A model generated the notes under the pieces. That model ran no database searches and was not told the origin of the DNA. It was given only the letters and a program-made list of their open reading frames with translations. A DNA stretch of 64,000 nt from Caenorhabditis elegans. Its lineage: Eukaryota; Nematoda; Chromadorea; Rhabditida; Rhabditidae. Of this stretch, positions 40,781 to 52,169 are shown piece after piece; the first letter of the stretch is position 1; the number at the start of each line of letters is the position of its first letter. The stretch lies in contig NC_003282.8 in assembly GCF_000002985.6 (NCBI RefSeq), forward strand, positions 11,656,001 to 11,720,000, written 5' to 3'. The position numbers and the translations under genes were made by a program.

Positions 40781-43700
40781 TTATTTAACGCTGAAAGTTG
40801 TCTGCTCAGTTCGAGAAGTTTCGTTATTGATAAAAGCAGGCGGAGGAACAGATGTACAATGTATTCCCGGATGAGTTATATTTCGTTTCTCAATCCATTT
40901 CAAGTACACGTCGTTGTACTCTGTCGAATGATGACGCATCAGATGACGCATGAAATTTGAGGAGCAAGGAGATTTGACTGAAATAGAAAACGAGAGATTT
41001 AGAGACATAATCTGAAACACTCAATGTACTCACCGACTCCTTGGCAGATAATACATTCTGCATTTCCGTCTCCGGTACGTTTGAAGAATGCCCATACTGG
41101 ATGCTCAGTTTTTCTGAAATTGGAAAGAATTACTCGGAAATTAGGGGAAAAATGCACTTTGGGTTAGTTTAGTAAACCAAAACTTTTCAGGGCCTCGCCA
41201 CGCCAAACGCTATTTAAAAACATTTCGTGGGAGTGCTTTTAAGTTTACAGTATAACATTTCGAACTATTGTCGGATTTTTCCTTTTTTTTTGAATAGTTT
41301 GGTCTAGTTTTCACACATCTAAAATATGTAATACTATCAAAACAACTAATATGTCCACAAAATGCATGGTTAAATTAAAAAATAAATATAGGCCTAATAA
41401 CCTAATACATTTTTGAAATATCACATTTTTCAAGATAAAGTTATGTACTTATTTTTGGATTCATACCTTTCATATTTCTATTTTTTAGTTCTATTTTTCA
41501 AAATAAACTTCCAAATTGACTAAAAACTGACCTATTTCTCTTTTGATACGGCTTTGTAGTTGGCTTCGTGACACGTGGTTTATCATCTAACTTTTGCTCA
41601 ATAATTACACAATTCTGTTGCTCCAAATCAAGTTGAAAACTCTTGTCATTTGAATCTGGATTCATTTTATGAGCTTCTTGAATTACAGAAGATCCTAATG
41701 TAGAAGTTGAAGCTTCTCCCAAATGAGACATTATATTTGTTTGAGCAGTGTTCTGCCAAAAATGGGTTAGAGGCCATGTCTGAGGATCAATTGAAGCTTG
41801 AGGTTGCTCGAATTGAATAAATTGCTGTTGATTTAATGTTGGGTCTTGTTGCATTCCATAATATTGAGAGGGATCGAATGTGTCCATTGGTTCCATTTTT
41901 GGTAAAATGTAAGAGTTTGTAACAACTGGGAGAGTTGATAAAGGATTGTCCGCCACTTCATAATGCATTTTACTTCGAATTCTAAAAAAATACAGTAAAT
42001 GAGTAGGAAAAGTGATTCAGTAAAATAATCTGAGTTTGATATTTTTTAAAGAATTTTGAAGCGAAATTTTTCTTAGAATATCTTCGATTAAATTTGTTGG
42101 CTGAGTCAGTATTATAGATTCAAAATTTAAAATGTTTGCTAAAGCTAGAAAAAAAGAAGGAAAATTAGCAATTTCCATATTCCAAACCCCACCCAACATC
42201 ATTCATTCTGAATAGTTTCAATTGTCCTGTCACTTTTTGATAATCGTCTGCGTGATGTCTTTCGAGATGTTTTGTCATATTTGTTGCACACGCCGATCTT
42301 ACTACCTGGAACAATAATTTCGAATTGAAAAAATAACTTTACTGATAAATATCACCTTTGTACATAGCCGACATTTTACAAGCTGATCATCAATTCTGTG
42401 GAAATAAGCCCAACATGGATTCTCTGTAGGTCTACCCCGTTTGACTGAAGGCATTAGGATTGGCTCCGGGGAAATCTGAAATTTCCGAGTAAATTTTGAG
42501 TTTGTAACAAAAGCATGCATAACTAAATCTTAATTCGAAAATCATTAGAGGCTTGAATATTTGATTATTATTTTTTGAAAGCGAAATAATTGAGTAAAAT
42601 TTGAGCTAGTTATATTTAGAAATTTAATAATAAGTTTTTTTTGCGGCAAATTGCAAAATGCAAAATTTAATTTAATGTCAATCTGATTGCAAAATCCCAA
42701 AGAAATCCAAAAAAGAAAAAGCCAGACAGATTAATCAAAAGAGATTACAGTAACCCACAACGACTTACACTGCAATCGACCGATGATCCAACATCCGAAG
42801 TCGAACTGGAACTGTTTGATCCATGAAGTGATGGGTCGGATAATATTCCATTTGAGGATTCCTTTGAAAAATCATCGTATACATTTGGATAGTTCAATAC
42901 GGAAATCTGAAAAAAAAGTTATTTGAATTTATTTTGAATTTATTTTTAATTTTTGTGGAAAATAAGAAATGTTAAGGGTCCAATAATTGCTGGAACTCCT
43001 TCCAGTAAGAATTTTATGATTCCCTCATCTTAGTTTTAACATGTATATACTATAGTACAACTTGTCCAATTGAAAAATTGCAATCGATATTTTTAAAAAT
43101 TACGGGATCCTACCTTTATTTTCTCAAGTTATTCCACTAAAAAATATTCTCAATCAAAATGAAAAATTTTGGTATTTCCCTAAAAGCTTGTTATAACAGC
43201 TGACAAAGTCCGCTCACAAGAATAGAGCGTAAAATAAAATGTTTAAAAACATATCAGAATCGTTCGTATACTCTCTTATAAGTATAATCTTCAAAAATGA
43301 TTCATGATCAACTAAATTTAAAAAAAAACGGTAACAGAATGAATAGAAGAAGAAGAAGGTATTTCAGAACCTGTGTAGATTCAAGATATCATTAAATTGT
43401 AGCGAGTTTTCAATTGATAGATACTTCTTTTTTTTTGGTTTTTTAAACAATAATTATTCAGAAAAATTTGACTTGAAATGATACAAAAATGTCTATCAAA
43501 AGTTTAATGAGACAGAGAATGAAAATTAAAGAAAATATATGAAGGAAGTTTTATACACCATCAATAAAAAAATGAAACCAAAAAGTAAAAAAACTAACCT
43601 CATTAGTGAATTGAGCATCTGTTTGATATGCTTGAAAAGTCGTGTTATTCCAGGGATTCGTGTTTACAAAATTCGAATTTCCAGAACAATCGGCTTGTGA

Positions 43701-43823
43701 TATAGGTGCAGAAATACCGTACCCATCTGACAATGTTTGAGGAATAATTGAAGAAATAAGTTGTTGTGGTTGTTGTTGTTGATAAGTATGCAGGATAACA
43801 GAAGTATTACTATGCCCTTCCAT
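40781..43823 (-). CDS. dpy-20: BED zinc-finger protein DPY-20
   Basis: Seven exons, minus: 43823-43599, 42906-42769, 42475-42356, 42305-42193, 41981-41532, 41113-41034, 40977-40781; 440 aa, the length I recall for DPY-20. Two BED zinc fingers are visible. BED1 covers residues about 143-179 (CWAYF, CRLC, NMTKH, RHH) and BED2 about 356-392 (VWAFF, CIIC, NFMRH, RHH). The N terminus is Gln/Ser/Asn-rich (YQQQQPQQ); the segment between the fingers is Gln-rich and probably disordered. BED proteins bind DNA. dpy-20 mutants are dumpy, so it affects cuticle and body morphology. The fourth intron must use a weak donor (GTGGGG) to keep the frame. Position next to alg-3 fits T22B3.1. Confidence 0.93.
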
Positions 43824-46800
43824 TCCGACAAATTACAAAAAAAAAGAAGAGAGAAAGGATCGAGTAGCCAGGAAAATGAGTGGGGGGCCTAAAGAGAGGA
43901 AAGCGGGACGAATCGGGTGCCCCGCGAGACCGGCGACACGCCCACTTCAAAGGAGATGGGATTGGATGAGTATGTGGACCTTGGGTGGGCAGAAGCTTTT
44001 CTCAATTGAAACTCTGGGTATTTCCTTTTTTTACTTTTTGTTTTTTTCAATATATAGGTTTTGAAATTTAATATTTTATTAAAAGTAGAAATTGCAAGAA
44101 ACCAGTCAAAAAATAAGTCAAAGAATGCTTTACAATAAAAAAAAGAGGAAGTTTCTTGCTTCATCTACCGTAACCAATCTTTGACGCCCTGCCTGTTCAA
44201 ATATTCTGATGTAACACGTGTCCACGTCACAAATATACTGACCTCTAAAAAGGTAATCATCATCCCAAACGCTTTCACTTACTTTCCGCACTCTTGATTT
44301 GATAAACATGGCTGGGGCAAAGGGTAGGGGTGATAAAAAGATAGAAAATGAAACGTTAGTAGGTCAGCTGCATAGTGGAAATACACTACTTTGTCCCCTT
44401 TCTCTTTTTTTAGTGGATGTTGCTGAAGAGTGTGTCAATCGGAAAAGTACCAGTGAACGAGATGAAAGTGAGGATGAAAAAAGGGTAAAAGATAAGGATC
44501 AAAGAGTGTGTGTGAGAAGGTTAATGAAGGTAGTTGTGGAAGTGAAGAAAGTTTGAAGTGACCGAGAGGAAGTTTTGAAACACAAACTCGGAAAGCTAGG
44601 GCTTCAGGCGCACGTGCCTGCCTGCCTACCGCGCCTTCAGAATACCTGAAAACCGCTTTACGACAAAGTGCGCAAAATATTCTTTGAAAAATTATACATT
44701 CATTTAATTTTAAAATTTAAGACAACAGCCGAAAAAAAAAACCTACAGTATAATTGGACAAAGAACAAATCTGGTTTCAGAATTCAAACTGTCACGATTG
44801 AAAACATATCACAAGGGTTGCAGGTTGTCTAGAATTATTTGCTGGACAGACTGAATTGTTTTTGAATTAGTTACAGATTTCAAATTTTACAATTCGGAAA
44901 AAAAGTATTTGGTCAACTGAGAATCGATTGAGAAAAATTATAATTTGACATTTTTCTGGATAATAGGAAAATAAGTATCAGTGTAGAGAGAGAAATGTTC
45001 TTTTTTTTGTAGAGAATGTTCATAATTTAAAAACTATAGCAAAATCAAAGTGAACACGAGAAAAGAATAGTGTTGAAGTGAAGAAAAGAACTGCATGAGG
45101 TGAAACGAAAAACTGGGAATACACGACACGGCGGTGGAGGTGGATAAGCCCGTAAAAGAGTTCAGTTTCAGTGTTCACATGAAAACTCTTTAGCGGAAAG
45201 AGGAGGAGGAGGAAAGGGAGGATACCTACTGGGTGGCAATGGATGGAAGATGTTTCGATCAATGACTATACAACGAGGGGTACACTATGTACTTTTTAAG
45301 GGCAAATTGAGTAAAGAATAAGAAAAAAGAAGATAGATTTTGAGAGAATATAGTAAATGACGTGTGGATGTTTTCTTCACCCTATTATTTTAATTGAAAA
45401 AACTGCTTCAAAATCTATAAAAAACCTTTCTGGAAGAAAATATATCCTAAAAATTCCAGTCAATCTATTTCAAATGCAATTTGCAATTCGGCCCAAAATA
45501 CATTCTATTCATGATTAGGTTTGAAATGTCGAGAAATTCAAAATAACTATTGCATAATTAAAGTTTAAAAAAATTTGCGCTGTGAGCGACCACGACCGAT
45601 TCGAAAATGCTTTGATAAATTGGTGTTCATTGGTTGGCGTGATATCAGATTCATAATATTATCCATACGCAAAATTTTGCAACACGACAAACAAATATTC
45701 AAAAGTTTTTATAAAACAGTAAATCAGTGAAAAGCAACAACGATATTTTGAAAGCATGTATTGTTGTAATTAAACAAAATCAGTCGTGCCGAGACCAGGT
45801 ACCTTATTTTTGGAGCCGAATTCGTAAAAATCCGCGTCTGGATATGAATTCTTTCAGATTTGAATACTTTCACAAAAACTGAGCACTTGACCTTCCTAAC
45901 TCTAGCGAGAATTTATGTTCATCACTTAAATTCCAACTTCCGCCCCAATCACCTTATCCTATCTGATTTATTTCATTCATAGAATGACCATTATTTCAAG
46001 AAGTCACATGCTGACGCCCATCATCATCGTTCCTTCTTCGATGATGACGTTCATTTCCAATCCGTTCACATCAAGCAGCTTCTTCATTTTTGTCAAATGA
46101 AGATGAAGCCAGTGGGGGAAAACAGATAACGAAGTGCCAACTACCTGTTCTTGCGAATACGAATATATATCTTGTTGTCTTCTTCTTTTCTCTCCTTTTT
46201 TCAAAAACAAATGACGGTGGTGGCCATTCTCTGCTACGCCGTTCGGCAATTTTTTTTGCAGACAGTTGCAAAAATGAAATAGACAAGCTAATGATTTGAA
46301 ACATGAAAGAACATTCAGTATAATGAATAGAAAAATTGGATGAAAAATATAAGAATTATTGAGCCAAGTAGAGCTTCCAAGCGCTGGTCCTCAGGGTTTG
46401 CGGCTGCACAGTGCAGAGTTACTAATTTCTGATATTTTTTCTTGAAGTTATACCTACAGGTAGGTAGGTTTTGCTGCATATGTGGAAGTCTGGAAGTCCT
46501 ACCCACGTTTTTATTCTATTGAAAACAATTTCGACTTGTTTAACTAAAAAAAAGTAATCATAACCTCCACATCCAATTCCTTGTAAATTTAAGTTCGGCT
46601 TTTCAGCTTCTCTTACTCTCAAACTATTAGGACAATTTCAAATAATATTGCAACATTGTCTCAATTGTCCGTAGATGACCAATTAATTTGGGTCAGCGTA
46701 TGGATTGTCCTTCTGGCGCCTCTCGCGCCTTCCACAAGTTCTTCGATCCTTTTGCTACAATCTTGATATGTGCCCTCGCCACAAAAACCGAGAAAACGAG

Positions 46801-47227
46801 AGAAAGAGAGGGAAATAAAGATAAGGACGAGGAAGAAATAAGGAATATATAGACAAAACAGATGGGCACCTGCAATCGCGGGTAGCATGGTTTTTCACGG
46901 AACAAATAGATATAGACAGAAGCTAATGGGAGGTAAACGATTCCCTTAAGATGATGTTCAGAGATGTCAAGGATTCAGAAAGAAAGAAAAAGAAAAGGTT
47001 TCAGAAAAATACAATGAGAAAACTTAGTTAAAAAAAACAATGAGAAAACTTAGTTAATGATTTTGCAGTAAATGAGTAATTGCCCAAAATTCAGCAGAAA
47101 AGGGACTATCAGCTGAAAATGTCCGACAACACATAAAAACCGAATAAGAACCGTAATCTTTCAGAAAAATAATAAAAACAATTTCAATCAAAATATTTCA
47201 TTTCTAGTCATTGAGATCAATTTATTG
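43824..47227. other. dpy-20 upstream region, no further gene supported
   Basis: About 3.4 kb. It contains a CACGTG E-box (ACACGTGT) near 44215, GCCTGCCTGCC repeats near 44615 and 46450, a dispersed repeat at 45784-45845, and a 22-bp near-tandem duplication around 47010-47055. Open frames are short and compositionally biased. Confidence 0.5.
45784..45845. repeat. Dispersed repeat copy (GTGCCGAGACC family)
   Basis: GTCGTGCCGAGACCAGGTAC, then CTTATTTTTGG and CCGCGTCTGG. It matches, in inverted orientation, the repeat half at 4111-4175, and the right half at 5880-5920. Confidence 0.55.
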
Positions 47228-47785
47228 CTACTCTTCTTTTTTATCCTCCTCCTTCTCTTCCTTTTTCTCTTCTTTCTTATCTTCCTTCTTCTCTTCTTTC
47301 TCCTCGTTCTTCTTTTCCTCCTTCTTCTCCTCTTTTTCTTCCTCCTTTTTCTCCTTGTCCTCGTCCTCATTCTCCAAAACCGCTTGCAATCTGATAACTC
47401 CATCGGGTTTCGTCTCCGGTTTCCAAAGAGCTCTACAGTTTTTTTCAGCCGCCTTTTCAGCTTCTTTCTTCTGATTCGCAGGCGGATTGTTGGTGAGGTG
47501 ATAAATGGCAAAGAAGTGTCTGTGTGTGTCCATTCCAGCTTTAGCCTTCAGCGAAATCTTCACCGTTGAACTTTTTCCAGCGTCGATGAAGCCAAGTGGG
47601 GGACGAACACGGAAGATCTCATTGTCGGTGCATTTGACCTTGTAGCAAATGCGATCCTTCAATGGATTTGTGATCGTCAGGGGGACGATCGACTCCTCGT
47701 TCATCTTGAACTTGATAACTATTTTGTCGGCGGGTTCAACTTTCAGCTTGAAATCCGGTTCACCTGCCTTGTTTGGAATTGGCAT
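47228..47785 (-). CDS. MSP-domain protein with Lys/Glu tail, 185 aa
   Basis: Single coding exon on the minus strand. Residues about 10-115 form a major-sperm-protein-type immunoglobulin-like domain: LKVEPADKIVIKF, then PLTITNP, RICYKVKCT, VRPPLGFIDAG, VKISLKA, DTHRHFFAIYHLT. The last about 55 residues are almost only Lys, Glu and Asp (KKEEKEEKKEE pattern), likely an extended charged helix. The ATG directly follows a 3' splice acceptor (TTTCAG|ATG), and a good donor (GTAAGT) near 47947 suggests a non-coding first exon. MSP-domain proteins in worms act in sperm cytoskeleton or as VAP-like ER contact proteins; the absence of a membrane anchor favours the former. Divergent from alg-3 across a short gap. 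Probably T22B3.3 by position. Confidence 0.88.
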   Translation of the reverse strand: MPIPNKAGEPDFKLKVEPADKIVIKFKMNEESIVPLTITNPLKDRICYKVKCTDNEIFRVRPPLGFIDAGKSSTVKISLKAKAGMDTHRHFFAIYHLTNNPPANQKKEAEKAAEKNCRALWKPETKPDGVIRLQAVLENEDEDKEKKEEEKEEKKEEKKNEEKEEKKEDKKEEKKEEKEEDKKEE

Positions 47786-48364
47786 CTGAAATAAACACAG
47801 ATTTATTATCGACAAAATCAGCGGGCGAGTAATGGGCGACAATGGGAGAGCAGCAGTAGACCCGCAACCCGTTTTTTGGTTTGCCAGCCCTATGTGGCCG
47901 ATAAATGAAGCCCTGGTGTGAACCATAGACCAAAAAAATTTAACTTACTTTTCTTTCCGTTCGTTACGCAATGGTTAGAAGTCGCAATTCAAAACAAGCG
48001 ATTGATTAGGTAATAAATTGTGAATTTCCAAGTTGATATATTTTCTTTTTTCTTATTGTTTTTTTTTCAGAAGTGGGAGGAGGACAACACGCTATGGAAA
48101 TTCAAATATTTAAATGGTTTTAATTTAACTAAATGAACTTTTAAAGGTTATATTAAACATTAGATTTAACGTGTCAAACTTGAAAATTCAACACGTGCTG
48201 ATAAAATCTCAAAAGGTTAGGGAGAGGAGAAACAAGAGAACGATCAATTCAGTTTGTGATTTTTCTTTTCCGGAAAACGCTCTACAAAAGGTGAGTTGGA
48301 ATCGGCGCGTTTTTGGAATAAAACTCTGATTTGTTTCAGTACGAGCTCTCTTAAAGAATCTGAA
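47786..48364. promoter_or_regulatory. Divergent intergenic region, MSP-domain gene and alg-3
   Basis: About 580 bp between the two start codons holds both promoters and 5'UTR exons. Donors: about 47947 (minus) and GTGAGT at 48290 (plus). Acceptors: 47786-47788 (minus) and 48338-48339 (plus). A CACGTG (48193) and a TGATAA GATA-type word (about 48199) sit between them; another GATAA is near 47899. Confidence 0.5.
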
Positions 48365-51300
48365 ATGTCAAGAAGGAATGCGACAAATTTTGTGGATAAC
48401 AACACGCTGACTAGTTCAGGTAACATTTCAGACGCTTCAGATTAGCTTTACGGAAAGATTTTTGCATCCACTTGTGAACAACTAGTAGAAAAATTGATTC
48501 GACGAAACAATATTTTTTATTCGTGGAACATAAATAATCGTCTTTTATTCTGAAGTTGCGAGAAAATTTCATTGTGTGAACCTGCTATCTTAAAGTGCTA
48601 AGCCTAAACCTAAGCCTATCGCAAAGTAACTATATAGTGGGTTCCCAAAATAACCCAACTTTTATTTCTACCAAGAGTACACCCCTTTTACAGGGATCTC
48701 AGGATCTGGTTCACTGTCACCACCAATAACATCTCGTCCAGCGTCAGGACAAGCGTCACCACTCTCATCCAATGGATCTTTATCACCTCCTGTCGATGAT
48801 CAAGGTTCTGTGTCTTACAATTCTGACTCGCCACGTGACTTGAGCCCTCTTCTTTTATCGGTTTGTGGTCTTTTGAGAGAAGATATTGTTTCTAATTTAA
48901 GTTTTTCAGGAATTGGCCTGTCTCAACATGCGCGAGGTGGTTGCCAGACCAGGACTTGGAACTATCGGACGAAAGATTCCAGTGAAATCTAACTTCTTTG
49001 CCGTCGACCTGAAGAATCCGAAAATGGTTGTAGTTCAGTATCACGTTGAAGTTCATCATCCAGGATGTAGAAAATTGGACAAGTTGGTTTTAAATCAGCA
49101 GACAAGAGTTTCAAATTTTTTTTTCAGAGACGAAATGCGTATCATTTTTTGGAAAGCTGTGTCAGATCATCCTAACATCTTCCACAATAAGTTTGCATTG
49201 GCATATGATGGAGCTCACCAGCTATATACTGTCGCTCGTCTCGAATTCCCGGATGATCAAGGATCTGTTCGTCTTGACTGTGAAGCTACTCTTCCGAAGG
49301 ATAACCGTGATCGTACTCGATGTGCAATTTCGATTCAGAATGTTGGGCCTGTTTTGCTTGAGATGCAACGTACTCGTACCAATAATTTGGATGAGCGTGT
49401 CCTCACTCCGATCCAGATTTTGGATATTATTTGCCGCCAATCATTGACCTGTCCACTTCTCAAGAATTCTGCCAATTTCTACACCTGGAAATCGTCTTGC
49501 TACCGTATTCCAACGGCTGCCGGACAAGCTCTTGATTTGGAAGGAGGAAAAGAAATGTGGACTGGTTTCTTCTCAAGTGCCCACATTGCGAGCAACTACC
49601 GTCCTCTTCTGAACATTGATGTGGCACATACGGCATTCTACAAGACACGTATTACTGTTCTTCAGTTTATGTGTGACGTTTTGAATGAAAGAACATCAAA
49701 GCCGAATCGCAACAATCCACGTGGACCGGGAGCACCGGGAGGATATCGTGGTGGACGAGGTGGTGCAAGAGGAGGCAGCTACCAGAACTTTGGTAATCGT
49801 GGACCGCCTGGAGCTAACGTTCGTGACGACTTTGGTGGAAATGGTCTTACTTTCACAATGGATACGTTGAGCCGTGATACCCAATTGTCGAGCTTTGAGA
49901 CTCGTATCTTTGGAGATTCGATTCGTGGAATGAAGATTCGTGCCACTCATCGCCCAAATGCAATTCGTGTCTACAAAGTGAACAGTCTTCAATTGCCAGC
50001 TGACAAGTTGATGTAAGTTAAACAAGCTTGTCAAGCAATGAACAAGAATTTTTATTGTTTCCAGGTTCCAAGGAATCGATGAGGAAGGACGACAAGTTGT
50101 GTGCTCGGTTGCTGACTACTTCTCCGAGAAGTACGGACCACTCAAGTATCCAAAACTTCCATGTCTCCATGTCGGACCACCCACTCGTAACATCTTCCTG
50201 CCAATGGAACATTGTTTGATTGATTCTCCTCAAAAGTACAACAAAAAGATGACTGAAAAACAGACCAGTGCCATCATCAAGGTCAGTATTTTTGAAAACT
50301 TCTGATTGTCAAGATTATATTTTTCAGGCTGCAGCTGTTGACGCTACTCAACGGGAAGATCGGATCAAGCAATTGGCTGCTCAAGCATCGTTTGGTACTG
50401 ATCCTTTCCTCAAAGAATTCGGAGTAGCAGTCTCTTCTCAAATGATTGAAACAAGTGCTCGTGTCATCCAGCCACCACCAATCATGTTCGGAGGAAATAA
50501 TCGTTCAATTAATCCAGTGGTGTTCCCGAAGGACGGATCATGGTCTATGGATCATCAGACACTTTACATGCCTGCCACTTGTCGCAGTTACTCAATGATT
50601 GCTCTTGTGGATCCACGTGATCAGACATCGCTCCAGACATTCTGCCAATCTTTAACAATGAAGGCTACCGCAATGGGAATGAATTTCCCGCGTTGGCCGG
50701 ATCTGGTGAAGTACGGTAGATCAAAGGAAGATGTTTGCACTCTCTTCACTGAGATTGCTGATGAATATCGTGTGACTAATACAGTTTGTGATTGCATCAT
50801 TGTAGTTCTCCAGTCCAAAAACTCGGACATCTACAGTAAGATTCGCTGGCTTTTTTTGAAATCTGAAATAAACGTTTTATTTCAGTGACTGTGAAGGAAC
50901 AATCTGACATTGTTCACGGAATTATGTCCCAATGCGTGCTCATGAAGAATGTGAGCCGTCCAACTCCAGCGACTTGTGCCAACATTATTCTCAAGCTCAA
51001 CATGAAAATGGGAGGAATCAATAGTCGTATTGTTGCTGATCAAATCACTAACAAATATCTTGTTGATCAACCGACCATGGTTGTTGGAATTGACGTTACT
51101 CATCCAACTCAAGCTGAAATGCGTATGAATATGCCATCAGTTGCAGCTGTAAGTTGACTCAACAAGTTTTGAATGCTTAACTAGAATTTCAGATCGTTGC
51201 AAACGTTGACTTGCTTCCACAATCGTATGGTGCAAATGTGAAGGTGCAGAAGAAATGTCGTGAATCGGTTGTCTACTTGCTGGATGCAATTCGTGAGAGA

Positions 51301-52169
51301 ATCATTACTTTCTACAGGTAATCGATTTTTTTAAAATCTTCTAGTCATACTCATTTTTCAGACATACCAAGCAAAAGCCAGCTCGTATCATTGTCTATCG
51401 TGATGGAGTGTCTGAAGGACAATTCTCTGAAGTTCTCCGCGAAGAGATTCAATCAATCCGTACGGCTTGCCTGGCAATTGCTGAAGACTTCCGTCCACCA
51501 ATAACCTACATCGTTGTTCAAAAAAGACATCATGCTCGCATCTTCTGCAAGTTCCCGAACGACATGGTTGGAAAGGCAAAGAATGTTCCACCTGGTACCA
51601 CTGTCGACACTGGAATCGTCTCTCCCGAAGGATTTGATTTCTACCTATGCTCTCACTATGGAGTACAGGGAACTTCTCGCCCTGCGAGATATCACGTTCT
51701 TCTGGATGAATGCAAGTTCACTGCTGATGAAATTCAAAACATCACTTATGGAATGTGCCATACATATGGTCGTTGTACTCGTTCGGTCTCCATCCCAACT
51801 CCAGTTTACTATGCTGATTTGGTTGCTACTCGTGCCCGCTGTCACATCAAGAGAAAGCTGTAATTTTTTAAATTTCAGAATGATTTCAAATGTTTAAATT
51901 TTCAGCGGTCTTGCCGACAACAATGACTGTGACACCAACTCGCTCTCTTCATCACTTGCTTCTTTGCTCAACGTGAGAACTGGAAGTGGAAAAGGAAAGA
52001 AGTCACATGCTCCAAGCGTCGATGATGAATGTTAGTTATATGCTCATTTTGACACTTTAACCTTGTTATTATTTCAGCGTATTCTCTTCCTGACGCTGCA
52101 TCTGATCAAATCCTTCAGGACTGCGTCTCGGTTGCAGCTGACTTTAAGAGTCGTATGTACTTCATTTGA
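48365..52169 (+). CDS. alg-3: AGO-clade Argonaute ALG-3
   Basis: Eleven exons: 48365-48419, 48694-48860, 48910-49082, 49128-50012, 50065-50281, 50328-50835, 50886-51148, 51193-51317, 51362-51859, 51906-52030, 52078-52169; 1035 aa. Order: Ser/Pro-rich N tail (1-74), N domain, PAZ with an Arg/Gly insertion (about 320-370), MID, PIWI. The catalytic tetrad reads D738 (GIDVTHP), E780, D812 ([10 protein letters not shown]) and D950 (YYADLV), that is DEDD rather than the DEDH of ALG-1/2. The C terminus ends SRMYFI. In C. elegans, ALG-3 with ALG-4 binds 26G small RNAs in the spermatogenic germ line and is needed for sperm function. The T22B3 position beside dpy-20 separates it from ALG-1/2/4. AATAAA is at 52243. 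Confidence 0.95.

Noticed and set aside
47211-47569. Plus-strand Ser/Phe and Leu-rich frames around 47211-47569
   Set aside because: They are antisense shadows of the Lys/Glu tail of the MSP-domain gene.
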